Source: Patescibacteria group bacterium
GTDB taxonomy: Bacteria > Patescibacteriota > JABMPQ01 > JAQVVF01
Direction: 5' to 3'
Assembly (NCBI GenBank): GCA_028699085.1
Contig: JAQVVF010000007.1
Coordinates: forward strand, 1-59,392
DNA length: 59,392 nt
In this document: piece after piece, positions 40,377 through 49,826 of the stretch
Numbering within the stretch: the first letter of the stretch is position 1
Layout: every line of letters starts with the position of its first letter
Program-made: the position numbers and the translations under genes
The notes under the pieces: generated by a model
What the model was told of the DNA's origin: nothing
Seen by the model: only the letters and a program-made list of their open reading frames with translations
Databases searched by the model: none

Positions 40377-42032
40377 ATGAAAAAAATGAAAAAAATATTA
40401 TTTTGTGTTGTTTTGTGCGGAATACTGACTTTAAGTTTTTTGGGTCTAGCATCTTTTGCAGGAGCAACAACATGGCAGGCAGAATCTGTTGAAGGTGATC
40501 ATCATGGTATTAGTGATCCTCATTCGATGGCAATCAATGTGAATGGCGTTCCTTATGTCTTGTTTCGTTCTTCTTATCGTGGTAATGCAGTTTTGAAGCT
40601 TGCGGTGAAAAATGGTGATAGTTGGGATATTGATAATATTGATACTTCGGTTGGAAATGATTATGTAGGATATGCTAATTCAATCACTTTTGATTCATTT
40701 GGAAATCCGGTGATTGCATATAGAGATTCTAACGGTTTGTTATCCTATGCAACAAAGATAAATGGCAATTGGTCAATTGAGCCTACTGGGTATGAGGCTG
40801 GTTCTCCGATTGGAATTAAGTTAGATTCGTTTGGTAATCCATATATTATTAGTGGCGCTTATTTAGTGTTTAAAGTTGATGGGTTATGGCAAAGAGAACA
40901 TTTGCTTACAGCTGGTTTTACAACTGGTGATTGTAGTGAAACTACTGATAATTGGGTTAGTAATTTTATGAGTTTTGATAGTGATAACAATTTACATTTT
41001 GTTTATCAGTGTCAAGAAGGTGCTGTTTTGGATAATATAAAATATATTAAACGAGATAGTAATGGGATTTGGACAAATGAAATAATAGTTGGCGGATTTC
41101 CAAAGAATGAATATGCGTCACCTTCAATTATTCTAGATGGTGAAAATAATCCATATATTAGTTTCATGAATACAAGTGATAATACTTTAGATTATGCAAT
41201 TAAAAGAGATGGGCAATGGTTAATTGAGGCAGTTGACAGTAATTTTAGAACGACTACGGTTGATTATCATGCAGGCGAGGGTACATCAATAGCGTTAGAT
41301 GTAGCGGGGATACCATACATTGCTTATTATGATTCGATTAATCATAATTTAAAATTAGCTAATAAAAATGGAGATAGTTGGACAACTCAAACCATCACTA
41401 CGATCAATAGTTTAGTTTTCGGAGAAGGTTTTCAGCCATATATGATAATTACCTCGGATAATGTAATTCATATCGCTTATGATGGAGGAGATGGAGGTTG
41501 GGAGACGCTATATACAAACAATATTTCTGGCAATGTGTTTACAACAAAAAATTCAGCATCCAGCATGGCTTCTTTAAGGAAGAAAGTCGTAATCAAGAAA
41601 AATAAAAGATATCTTGTGAATAATTTTGTTTTATCATTTACTAGATTACCGAAAAAAATTAAGAAAAAAGCATATACAATTTCTTCAGCAAAATACAAAA
41701 AATATCCAGTTTATCGAAATGCAAAGAAGACTTTTTTAAAGAGATATTGGAAGGTTAGGAGCAATTTAAGAAATTATGTGGCTTTAAAGAATAGCCAAAA
41801 GTTTAAATTGCGTTTAATGTTTTCTTATAAACAATCAGAATTTAAAGTGTTAAAAAGAAAAAATAAGGGATTGAAAGAGAATCAATTGGCTCTAAAATAC
41901 TATGATGTTGCATCAAATAGTTGGTTGAATATGGATAGTGTAAAACAAAATAAAAGAAGAAATTATTTTACTTTTACAATGACACATTATGATTTTTCAG
42001 AGGATACTTTGTTTGCTATTGGTAAGGAATAA
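40377..42032 (+). CDS. Secreted repeat (beta-propeller-like) protein with shared CTD (family member 4)
   Basis: Signal peptide; repeats SIALDVAGIPYIAYYDSINHNLKLANKNGDSW; CTD ending TLFAIGKE. Confidence 0.87.
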   Translation: MKKMKKILFCVVLCGILTLSFLGLASFAGATTWQAESVEGDHHGISDPHSMAINVNGVPYVLFRSSYRGNAVLKLAVKNGDSWDIDNIDTSVGNDYVGYANSITFDSFGNPVIAYRDSNGLLSYATKINGNWSIEPTGYEAGSPIGIKLDSFGNPYIISGAYLVFKVDGLWQREHLLTAGFTTGDCSETTDNWVSNFMSFDSDNNLHFVYQCQEGAVLDNIKYIKRDSNGIWTNEIIVGGFPKNEYASPSIILDGENNPYISFMNTSDNTLDYAIKRDGQWLIEAVDSNFRTTTVDYHAGEGTSIALDVAGIPYIAYYDSINHNLKLANKNGDSWTTQTITTINSLVFGEGFQPYMIITSDNVIHIAYDGGDGGWETLYTNNISGNVFTTKNSASSMASLRKKVVIKKNKRYLVNNFVLSFTRLPKKIKKKAYTISSAKYKKYPVYRNAKKTFLKRYWKVRSNLRNYVALKNSQKFKLRLMFSYKQSEFKVLKRKNKGLKENQLALKYYDVASNSWLNMDSVKQNKRRNYFTFTMTHYDFSEDTLFAIGKE

Positions 42033-42049
42033 AAAAGTGTAGATATTTT

Positions 42050-42086
42050 TGAGAGAAAGATGATAGTCTTTCTCTCTTTTTTTTGT
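42050..42086 (+). terminator. Rho-independent terminator
   Basis: gagagaaag-atgatagt-ctttctctcttttttttg. Confidence 0.75.
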
Positions 42087-42098
42087 TATACTTTTGTT

Positions 42099-43529
42099 AT
42101 GGATAAAAATGATTTGAAAAAAGTTTCGGATTATATTTTTGAAATTCCAAAGTCATATCGTTCTGATATGAGAGTTCCTGGCCGGATTTATATTTCGGAA
42201 AAAATGTTAGACGATGTATTAAAGGATCAGTCTTTGGAACAGGTGGTAAATGTGGCAACTTTTCCAGGTATTACAAAATATTCTTTAGCAATGCCGGATA
42301 TTCATTCAGGCTATGGTTTTCCAATTGGTGGAGTTTGCGCTACTGATATTGAAAGCAATGGCATAATTTCGCCTGGTGGGATCGGTTTTGATATAAATTG
42401 TGGAGTTAGATTATTAACGTCTGGATTATTTTTTTCTGAAATAAAAGATGATATTGAGAAAATTGCAAATCAGATGCAACGAGATGTGCCATCAGGGTTG
42501 GGTCGAGGAGTAACGCAGAAATTAAGTTTAGCTGAGATAGATAATGTTTTAAAGAGCGGAACAAAATGGGCAATTGGCAAAGGTTTTGGTTTTGAAAATG
42601 ATTTAGAGTTTATAGAAGAAAATGGGTGTTTGAAAAATGCAGATATTAAAAATGTTTCGGAATTAGCAAAAAAGAGAGGCTTGGATCAAGTTGGAACATT
42701 GGGATCAGGAAACCATTTTTTGGAAGTTCAAAGAGTAGAAAAAATATTTGATGAAGAAATCGCACAAGAATTTGGTTTATTTGAAAATGAAATAACTTTT
42801 TTAATTCATACCGGTTCTCGTGGTTTGGGTCATCAAATAGCAAGCGACTATGTAAGATTTATGGTTTCGGTAATGCCAAAATATAACATTATCGTTCCTG
42901 ATAGAGAATTATCTTGTGCACCATTCAATTCAGAAGAAGGTCAGCAATATTTTAATGCAATGGCTGCAGCAGCAAATTTTGCGTGGGCAAATAGGCAGAT
43001 GATTACACATAAAGTAAGGCTGGCAGTGAAACGAATTTTAGGTAAGAAATATAAAGAGTTGAAAATTGTTTATGATGTGGCGCATAATATGGCAAAAGTA
43101 GAAGAATATGATGGCAAGAAATATTGTGTTCAGAGAAAAGGAGCAACAAGAGCATTTCCGCCAGGAAGTTTGGAAATACCGGAAAAATATAGAGAAACAG
43201 GACAGCCAGTTTTAATTCCAGGAACAATGGGAACAGCAAGTTATGTATTGGCTGGACTTGCATCAGGAAAAGAAACTTTTTATTCATCTTGTCATGGAGC
43301 CGGAAGAAGAATGTCTCGTGGACAGGCAAAAAGATCAGTTTTAGGGTCGGATTTGAAGAGAGAATTAGAAGAAAAAGGAATTGTTGTTCGAGCACAAAGC
43401 AATATTGGATTGTCTGAAGAAGCGCCTTTAGCTTATAAGAATATTGATGACGTGATTGACGTAGTTGAGAAAGCTAGATTGAGTAAAAAAATAGCGCGGT
43501 TAGTGCCAATCGCTGTTATAAAGGGATAA
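42099..43529 (+). CDS. rtcB: RtcB-family RNA ligase
   Basis: PDIHSGYGFPIGGV, GGIGFDINCGVRLL, LGSGNHFLEVQ, HTGSRGLGHQI, SCHGAGRRMSR; start moved to 42099 because 42060 lies in the terminator. Confidence 0.95.
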   Translation: MDKNDLKKVSDYIFEIPKSYRSDMRVPGRIYISEKMLDDVLKDQSLEQVVNVATFPGITKYSLAMPDIHSGYGFPIGGVCATDIESNGIISPGGIGFDINCGVRLLTSGLFFSEIKDDIEKIANQMQRDVPSGLGRGVTQKLSLAEIDNVLKSGTKWAIGKGFGFENDLEFIEENGCLKNADIKNVSELAKKRGLDQVGTLGSGNHFLEVQRVEKIFDEEIAQEFGLFENEITFLIHTGSRGLGHQIASDYVRFMVSVMPKYNIIVPDRELSCAPFNSEEGQQYFNAMAAAANFAWANRQMITHKVRLAVKRILGKKYKELKIVYDVAHNMAKVEEYDGKKYCVQRKGATRAFPPGSLEIPEKYRETGQPVLIPGTMGTASYVLAGLASGKETFYSSCHGAGRRMSRGQAKRSVLGSDLKRELEEKGIVVRAQSNIGLSEEAPLAYKNIDDVIDVVEKARLSKKIARLVPIAVIKG

Positions 43530-43599
43530 CGAGATTGTTAAATTTCTAGATAGATAATAATTTAACAATGTAACATTTTAATAATTAAATAATTGAATA

Positions 43600-44229
43600 A
43601 TGATTACGACAATTATAGATTTTTTAGCAAATTTAGTAGTTAAAATTATTGATATCTTAGGATATCCAGGTATTTTTTTATTGATGTTGGTTGAAAGCTG
43701 TGGAATTCCAATGCCTTCAGAAGTAATCATGCCTTTTTCTGGATTTTTGGTTGCAGATGGCAAGCTAAATTTTTGGGCAGTAGTTATTATTGGTGCATTT
43801 GGAAATCTAATCGGATCGCTTTTAGCTTATTGGATTGGCATAAAGGGTGGCAGACCATTGATTGAAAAATATGGAAAATATATTTTAATTTCCAAACATG
43901 ATTTAGATCTAGCGGATTCTTGGTTTAAAAAATTTGGACAATGGACTGTATTCTTTGGAAGATTGTTGCCGGTAATTAGAACATATATTTCTTTTCCAGC
44001 TGGAATAGCAGAAATGAATATTGCTAAATTTTCGTTATTTACTTTTTTAGGTGCTTTTCCTTGGTGTGTTTTATTTACTTGGCTAGGTGTGAAAATGGGA
44101 AATAATTGGGAATTGATCAGAGAAAAACTACATAATTTCGATATGGCAATTTTGATTTTGGTTATTGTTTTGATAGCATTATATATTTATCGACATATTA
44201 GAAATCATAAAAAAGATCATAAAAATTAA
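43600..44229 (+). CDS. DedA-family membrane protein
   Basis: LVESCGIPMPSEVIMPFSGFL ... FFGRLLPVIRTYISFPAGIAEM. Confidence 0.93.
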   Translation: MITTIIDFLANLVVKIIDILGYPGIFLLMLVESCGIPMPSEVIMPFSGFLVADGKLNFWAVVIIGAFGNLIGSLLAYWIGIKGGRPLIEKYGKYILISKHDLDLADSWFKKFGQWTVFFGRLLPVIRTYISFPAGIAEMNIAKFSLFTFLGAFPWCVLFTWLGVKMGNNWELIREKLHNFDMAILILVIVLIALYIYRHIRNHKKDHKN

Positions 44230-44247
44230 TTAGATACTTATAAAATC

Positions 44248-44664
44248 ATGAAAACAAAAATTATTATTTCTTTTTTGGTAAGTGGAGTATGTTTATTTTT
44301 TGGTAGTTCTGTTTTTGCGAGCGATTATTTAGGTGTATGGAAAGGAAAAACAACAGTTTTTAATACAACCTGTCCAAGTGTTTATTAAAATGGAGCGGTA
44401 AGTAAGTTAGCTCTGAAAATTAAAGAGATTGCTACGGATGGTAAAATAAAAGCAAATGTGCGTTATATTGGTGTTGATTATAAATATAAATTGAGAGGAA
44501 AAATTAATGGAAGTAAGATTAAATTTCATTATGTCGGTTGGACTAAGGCATATGATTTGAAAGGCGCTATTGAAGGTGATTTGATGAAGCTTCGTTCTTA
44601 TAATGATAGACCTGGAATTTGTGATGGCGGGTATCATTTAAAATTTAAACTAAAGAAACAATAG
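44248..44664 (+). pseudogene. Secreted small-domain protein interrupted by an in-frame TAA
   Basis: MKTKIIISFLVSGVCLFFGSSVFASDYLGVWKGKTTVFNTTCPSVY*NGAVSKLALKIKEIATDGKIKANVRYIG...; stop at 44386-44388, same frame continues to 44664. Confidence 0.8.
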
Positions 44665-44688
44665 TTTTTAACGAAAAATAATAAATCT

Positions 44689-45678
44689 ATGCAACAAAAA
44701 CAAGTTGAGCCAAAAGTTCAAAAAAAAATGGAGCCTGTTAAGAAAAAGAGTCCTTGGATTTTGGTAGGTTTATTATCCTGTTTTATTTTGATTCTAATTG
44801 CAGGAATAATTATTTATTTTGTTTATAGAGTATTTTCAGAAAATGGAAAAAAGGAATTGGCTAATGAGGTAAATGCTTCATTTAATAATCTTGTTAATGA
44901 AGAAAACGCTACTTTGCCAGCTGATGCTTTTTATAAAAATAGAATCTATAATTTTTCTCTAAGCTATCCTCTTGATTGGTGGCATGAGCAAAGTGAAAAT
45001 GGCGATGGTGTGTCAATGTCGCCAGATGTGAATGGTTTAGGCGAATTTAATGATGAGTTAGATCAGATTGTTGGAGTAATGGCATATGGTTGGAATAATA
45101 TTGAAGAATTATCTTTAGATCAATTTTTGTTGCAGAATGAAGCTGGTAATAACCAAATTTTTGCAGATTATAAAATTAATAAACAAAGTAATGTTAATCT
45201 AGGTGGCTTAGATGCAATTAGATTGGACGAAAGCTATATTGTGAATAACCAGAAGATGAGAAGGATTTCTATTTTTCATCTGGATAATAAAAAAGGATTA
45301 GCTTTGATTGCGACATGTCCAGAAGCTGAATGGCAAAAATATCAAGTGGTGATAAATAATATTATACAAAGCTATAGATTAGATGAAAAAAATTATAATC
45401 AGGAAAAAAATGTTTCTGGTAGTGATACAGATCAAATAATGACTTTAGCGCGAGATTTTGTTGAAGCAAATTCTATTTCTGGTATGATTTTTGATTTGAA
45501 TTTAGACAAGCAAACTGATGAATGGGCAAGATTGACGGCAATGCCGGCAGGAGAGCAGAAAGCAGATGAAGCAATCGTTTTATTAAAAAAAGAAAATGGA
45601 GAATGGATGGTGGTTGATTTTGGAACTGATTTGTCACAATGGCATAATCAAACGCCAGGAGGATTTTGGAATGATTAG
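44689..45678 (+). CDS. Membrane-anchored hypothetical protein
   Basis: N-terminal TM SPWILVGLLSCFILILIAGIIIYFVY; extracytoplasmic domain NFSLSYPLDWWHEQ. Confidence 0.75.
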   Translation: MQQKQVEPKVQKKMEPVKKKSPWILVGLLSCFILILIAGIIIYFVYRVFSENGKKELANEVNASFNNLVNEENATLPADAFYKNRIYNFSLSYPLDWWHEQSENGDGVSMSPDVNGLGEFNDELDQIVGVMAYGWNNIEELSLDQFLLQNEAGNNQIFADYKINKQSNVNLGGLDAIRLDESYIVNNQKMRRISIFHLDNKKGLALIATCPEAEWQKYQVVINNIIQSYRLDEKNYNQEKNVSGSDTDQIMTLARDFVEANSISGMIFDLNLDKQTDEWARLTAMPAGEQKADEAIVLLKKENGEWMVVDFGTDLSQWHNQTPGGFWND

Positions 45679-45797
45679 TTAAAATTTTATAAAGTCCATA
45701 AAGTTTTGGAAATAAAAAAGGCGTGAAAGCGTCTTTTTATTTTTGGGAGATTTGATATAATGATATTAACTTTATTAACTATTAATTAATCAAAATT

Positions 45798-46364
45798 ATG
45801 ATGATCTATGTATGGATTTTGATTGCGTTATTAGCAATCGCAATCATTTGGGTAATTGTAGCTTATAATGGTCTTATTACATTGAAAAATAGGACTAGTG
45901 AAGCATGGAGCGACATTGATGTTCAATTAAAAAGAAGATATGATCTGATTCCAAATCTAGTAAATACTGTAAAAGGCTATGCAACTCATGAAAAAGGAGT
46001 CTTTGAAAAAGTAACTGAAGCTCGTGCAAAATCTTTGTCAGCAGAAAAAGCAGGTGATATCAAAGGTGCTGCAGTAGCAGAAGGTGAATTATCTGGAGCT
46101 TTGAAATCTTTGTTTGCAGTGGCAGAAAATTATCCAGATTTGAAAGCAAACCAGAATTTTTTGGATTTGCAACAACAATTAGCAGATACAGAAGATAAAA
46201 TCCAAGCATCAAGAAGATTTTATAATGGAAATGTCAGAGATTTTAATACAAAACAAGAAGTGTTTCCAACAAATGTTATTTCAAATATGTTTGGTTTCAA
46301 GAAAGCAGAATTTTTTGAAATAGAGAATGAGGAAGAAAAAAAGAATGTGGAAGTAAAATTCTAG
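45798..46364 (+). CDS. lemA: LemA family protein
   Basis: [40 protein letters not shown]...[11 protein letters not shown]. Confidence 0.95.
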   Translation: MMIYVWILIALLAIAIIWVIVAYNGLITLKNRTSEAWSDIDVQLKRRYDLIPNLVNTVKGYATHEKGVFEKVTEARAKSLSAEKAGDIKGAAVAEGELSGALKSLFAVAENYPDLKANQNFLDLQQQLADTEDKIQASRRFYNGNVRDFNTKQEVFPTNVISNMFGFKKAEFFEIENEEEKKNVEVKF

Positions 46365-46369
46365 CAAGC

Positions 46370-46408
46370 GCTGATACGTGCTGATAATAATGCTGATTGA
46401 ACGCTGAT
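46370..46408. repeat. GCTGAT direct-repeat array (left flank of GxxExxY gene)
   Basis: GCTGAT at 46370, 46380, 46392, 46403. Confidence 0.75.
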
Positions 46409-46436
46409 ATTTATTGATTTATAAAATTAAAATATT

Positions 46437-46877
46437 ATGCGGAGGGTAAGTAATTTTTTGTATGAAGATGTTACTTATAAAATAAGAGGCGCTTGTTTTA
46501 AGGTTTGGAATGAGTTTAAAGGTTCCGTGAGTGAAAAAATAATTGAAAATGCTTTAGCTATAGAATTAAAAAAGCAAAATCTTGAAGTTCAACAGCAAAC
46601 AAGAATAGATATATTTTATTGTAATCAAAAAGTGGGAATTTATATTCCTGATTTGATTGTAAATGACATAATTTTTATCGAATTAAAATGTAGACCTTTT
46701 ATTTCGTATGTTAATTTGAAACAATTTTGGAATTATTTAAAAGGGTCAAAATATAAATTAGGTTTATTAATAAATTTCGGACCAAAAGGATTAGAAATAA
46801 AACGTAGAGTTTGTGATAAGATACGATCAAATACGTTGATGGATATCAGCGTAGATCAGCGTCCGAAATCAGCGTAA
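46437..46877 (+). CDS. GxxExxY-family protein (PD-(D/E)XK-like)
   Basis: GACFKVWNEFKGSVSEKIIENALAIELKKQNL...IDIFYCNQKVGIYIPDLIVNDIIFIELKC. Confidence 0.9.
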   Translation: MRRVSNFLYEDVTYKIRGACFKVWNEFKGSVSEKIIENALAIELKKQNLEVQQQTRIDIFYCNQKVGIYIPDLIVNDIIFIELKCRPFISYVNLKQFWNYLKGSKYKLGLLINFGPKGLEIKRRVCDKIRSNTLMDISVDQRPKSA

Positions 46878-46884
46878 AATCAGT
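46845..46884. repeat. ATCAGC array (right flank, inverted relative to left flank)
   Basis: ATCAGC at 46845, 46855, 46868 and ATCAGT at 46879. Confidence 0.75.
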
Positions 46885-46890
46885 GCTTGT

Positions 46891-47817
46891 ATGGCAACAT
46901 TATATACTGAAAAAAGCAAGAATATTTGGAAGACATGGCTTTATATAACTATATTTTGTTTATTCGTAATTGGTATTGGTTATATTTTTAGTTATGTCAT
47001 GAATTCTTATTCTATTTTAGTGATTGCTGTATTGTTGGCAATTTTAATGAGTTTTGGAAGTTATTGGTGGTCAGACAAGTTAGTTTTGGCAATGAATAAA
47101 GCAGTCTTGGTATCTCATGAAAATAATCGTGCATTATATCATTTAGTAGAAAATTTGTGTATTACTGCTGGTTTGCCAGTCCCTAAAATTTATATAATTG
47201 AAGATCTGGCAATGAATGCTTTTGCAACTGGCAGAGATCCTGACCATGCTGTGATTTGCGTGACCAGAGGTTTGCTAGAAAAATTAGATAAAATGGAATT
47301 AGAGGGAGTATTGGCACATGAACTTTCGCATGTTGGAAATAGAGATATTTTACTATCAACAGTAATTGTGATTTTGGTTGGAATAATAACTTTACTATCA
47401 GATCTATTTCGGCATTTTACTTGGTTTGGCGGAGGAAAAAGAGATAATGATAATAGTCAACTTGCGGGAATTTTAACAATTGTAGCATTAATATTGTCCT
47501 TACTAGCGCCTTTAGCTGCAATATTAATTCAACTAGCTATTTCAAGGAAAAGAGAATTTTTAGCTGATGCTTCTGGTGCATTATTAACTCGTTATCCAGA
47601 AGGGTTAGCATCAGCATTACAAAAAATATCCGGCGATCCAAATCCTTTAAGATCGGCTAACCATGCAACTGCACATCTATTCATTTCAAATCCATTTAAA
47701 AAATCAGGTTTTATAAATAGAATTTTTTCAACGCATCCGCCGATTGAAGAAAGAGTGAAGGCCTTAATTCAGATGGATGTTGAAAATGAAAAATTTAAAA
47801 ATAAAAATGAAAAATGA
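46891..47817 (+). CDS. htpX: HtpX-type M48 zinc metalloprotease
   Basis: AMNAFATGRDPDHAVICVTRGLL, GVLAHELSHVGNRDIL, RKREFLADASGALLTRYPEGLASAL. Confidence 0.95.
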   Translation: MATLYTEKSKNIWKTWLYITIFCLFVIGIGYIFSYVMNSYSILVIAVLLAILMSFGSYWWSDKLVLAMNKAVLVSHENNRALYHLVENLCITAGLPVPKIYIIEDLAMNAFATGRDPDHAVICVTRGLLEKLDKMELEGVLAHELSHVGNRDILLSTVIVILVGIITLLSDLFRHFTWFGGGKRDNDNSQLAGILTIVALILSLLAPLAAILIQLAISRKREFLADASGALLTRYPEGLASALQKISGDPNPLRSANHATAHLFISNPFKKSGFINRIFSTHPPIEERVKALIQMDVENEKFKNKNEK

Positions 47818-49618
47818 CAGTGTAAAATTTAAAATTAAACTTTTATTTTTGTTTTTCCTTTCTTGTTTTTTGTGGACTTCTTCTGTTTTTGCTCAAGATA
47901 ATAGCAATTTTGATAACACAAATTTAAATTATAATTTTAATATAAATAATTCTGTTCAGGTCAAAGAATATGTATATGATAATTTTGATGTTGATATCAA
48001 CATCAATTCTGATTCAACATTCACAGTAGAAGAAAAAGAAACTTTTAAATTTACTGGCGGACCATTCCATTATATTTTTCGAGGCATTGCTTATAAAAAA
48101 TTAGACAATATTAAAAATATTGAAGTTTTTGGTGAAGATGGACAGCCTTGGCCGAAAGATGCATTAGAAATTACAAATGAAGGAGGAGAGAAAAAAGTAA
48201 AAATTAGTTTTCAAGATTTATATGATCAAACATATACTTGGAAGATAAAATATACTGTAACAGGAGGATTAGGATATTTTAAAACTTGGGATGAGTTGTA
48301 TTGGAATGTAATTCCAGCAAATCGCGATGTTAATATTAACAATACTAAAGTTACTTTGCATTTGCCGGAAAGTGTTGATAAAAATAATCTACAGATAACT
48401 GGTTATGTTGGATATTCTGGATCTTTACAGCAACCAGAAAAAATGAAAGTCGTTGATTCTCAAACTGCAATTTGGGAGAATGGATTATTATTGCCTGGTC
48501 AGGATTTCTCAATTGTTGCTGGCTGGCCGAGAGGTGTTGTGACTCGTGAAATTAGATGGTGGAAATTTGGCAGGAATACAACAACTGTTCTTGGTATTTT
48601 TATGCCTTTGATAGTAGCTATAATCTTGTTTTTGGTTTGGTTGAGACATGGGAGAGATAGAAAAAAGAAAGCTGTTTATGCAAGATACGAACCGCCAAAA
48701 GGGATGTCGCCATCATTAGTGGGCGCATTATATGATGAAAAAGTGCAAAAACGAGATGTTAATGCGATTTTTATTAATTTAGCTGTTTTAAAATATATTA
48801 AAATTAAAGAATATAAAAGAGGCAAGTACGAATTTACGAAATTGAAAGAGGCAGATTCTGAATTAGCTGATTTTGAAAAGGAATTTTTGAGGCAGATGTT
48901 TAGTACCAAAATTGGAGATGACCAAAAAGTTACGACTGAAGATTTGAAGTACAAGTTTGCGGATGTATTGGCAAGTATAAAGGGTATGATTTATGGAGAC
49001 TTGCAGACAAAGGGATATTTTAAAAAAAGTCCAAATCTTGTGCGAGGACTATATCTTGGTTTAGGGATTGGATTAATGATATCGTCTTCTATTTTATTGT
49101 CTTTGCCATCAAGATTTATTTCAATGGGTTGGCTTTCATTTGGATTGTTTTGTTCTGGAATATTGACTTTGATTTTTTCAGGCGCAATGCCTAAAAGAAC
49201 AGAAGAAGGCTCAAAATTGTTGGAAGAGATTATTGGTTTTCGAGACTATCTCTGGACAGCTGAACGATTTAGACTAGGTCAAGTTGATCCTAAGAAATTT
49301 GAAAAATTTTTGCCTTATGCAATGGTTTTAAAAGTGGAAAAAGAATGGGCAAATAGATTTTCAGATATTTATAAAGAGCCTCCTGATTGGTATACTCCAT
49401 ATTATGCTTATGCTGGCATGTCATTAATGTCTGGCCAAATTTCATCAGATATTTCTTTTTCAACTTCGAATTTTGTTAATAATATTTCAACGATGTCGTC
49501 TGATGTTCATTCTGTAATGTCTTCTGTCCAATCTTCTGGATCTGGTTTTGGCGGTGGAGGCGGTGGAGGCGGAGGTTCAGGCGGAGGTGGTGGAGGAGGA
49601 TCAGGTGGAGCTGGATAA
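47807..49618 (+). CDS. DUF2207-type membrane protein with Gly-rich C-terminus (start uncertain, 47777-47807)
   Basis: Signal peptide; FTVEEKETFKFTGGPFHYIFRGI...YTVTGGLGYFKTWDELYWNVI; FGGGGGGGGGSGGGGGGGSGGAG. Confidence 0.88.
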   Translation: MKNDSVKFKIKLLFLFFLSCFLWTSSVFAQDNSNFDNTNLNYNFNINNSVQVKEYVYDNFDVDININSDSTFTVEEKETFKFTGGPFHYIFRGIAYKKLDNIKNIEVFGEDGQPWPKDALEITNEGGEKKVKISFQDLYDQTYTWKIKYTVTGGLGYFKTWDELYWNVIPANRDVNINNTKVTLHLPESVDKNNLQITGYVGYSGSLQQPEKMKVVDSQTAIWENGLLLPGQDFSIVAGWPRGVVTREIRWWKFGRNTTTVLGIFMPLIVAIILFLVWLRHGRDRKKKAVYARYEPPKGMSPSLVGALYDEKVQKRDVNAIFINLAVLKYIKIKEYKRGKYEFTKLKEADSELADFEKEFLRQMFSTKIGDDQKVTTEDLKYKFADVLASIKGMIYGDLQTKGYFKKSPNLVRGLYLGLGIGLMISSSILLSLPSRFISMGWLSFGLFCSGILTLIFSGAMPKRTEEGSKLLEEIIGFRDYLWTAERFRLGQVDPKKFEKFLPYAMVLKVEKEWANRFSDIYKEPPDWYTPYYAYAGMSLMSGQISSDISFSTSNFVNNISTMSSDVHSVMSSVQSSGSGFGGGGGGGGGSGGGGGGGSGGAG

Positions 49619-49633
49619 GCAAATAAATATTTA

Positions 49634-49675
49634 AAAGATAAAGACGGATTTAAATTGATCCATCTTTTTATTATT
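49634..49675 (+). terminator. Terminator-like hairpin
   Basis: aaagacggat-ttaaat-tgatccatctttttatt. Confidence 0.55.
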
Positions 49676-49678
49676 AGT

Positions 49679-49722
49679 TGTGGATAAGTCATTTCTTCTT
49701 CTTCTTCTTCTGTGTTATTATA
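49679..49722 (+). promoter_or_regulatory. Promoter-like region with TGTGGATAA box and (TTC)6 microsatellite
   Basis: TGTGGATAA 49679-49687; (TTC)6 49693-49710; TGTGTTATTATATAA extended -10-like. Confidence 0.5.
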
Positions 49723-49826
49723 TAAATAACCAAAAAAATTTTATCCGTCTTTGTTTTGCTTTCGCTTCTGCTATGGCAGATAGGTTTGCGAAATTTTGGC
49801 GGACAAATAAAATAAAATTAAAAAAT

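Noticed and set aside
42060-42098. N-terminal extension of RtcB (MIVFLSFFCYTFV)
   Set aside because: It is encoded by the terminator hairpin and T-run of the previous gene; start at 42099 matches the family.
44386-44388. Alternative genetic code (TAA reassigned)
   Set aside because: TAA terminates most ORFs here (e.g. rlmN, gap, pilB-like); a single point change fits better.
49507-49692. Proline-rich ORF on the minus strand
   Set aside because: Mirror image of the Gly-rich C-terminus of the DUF2207 protein.
49680-49826. 49-codon N-terminal extension of the BNR/CTD protein
   Set aside because: It includes the TTC repeat and promoter-like sequence; a normal signal peptide begins at 49827.
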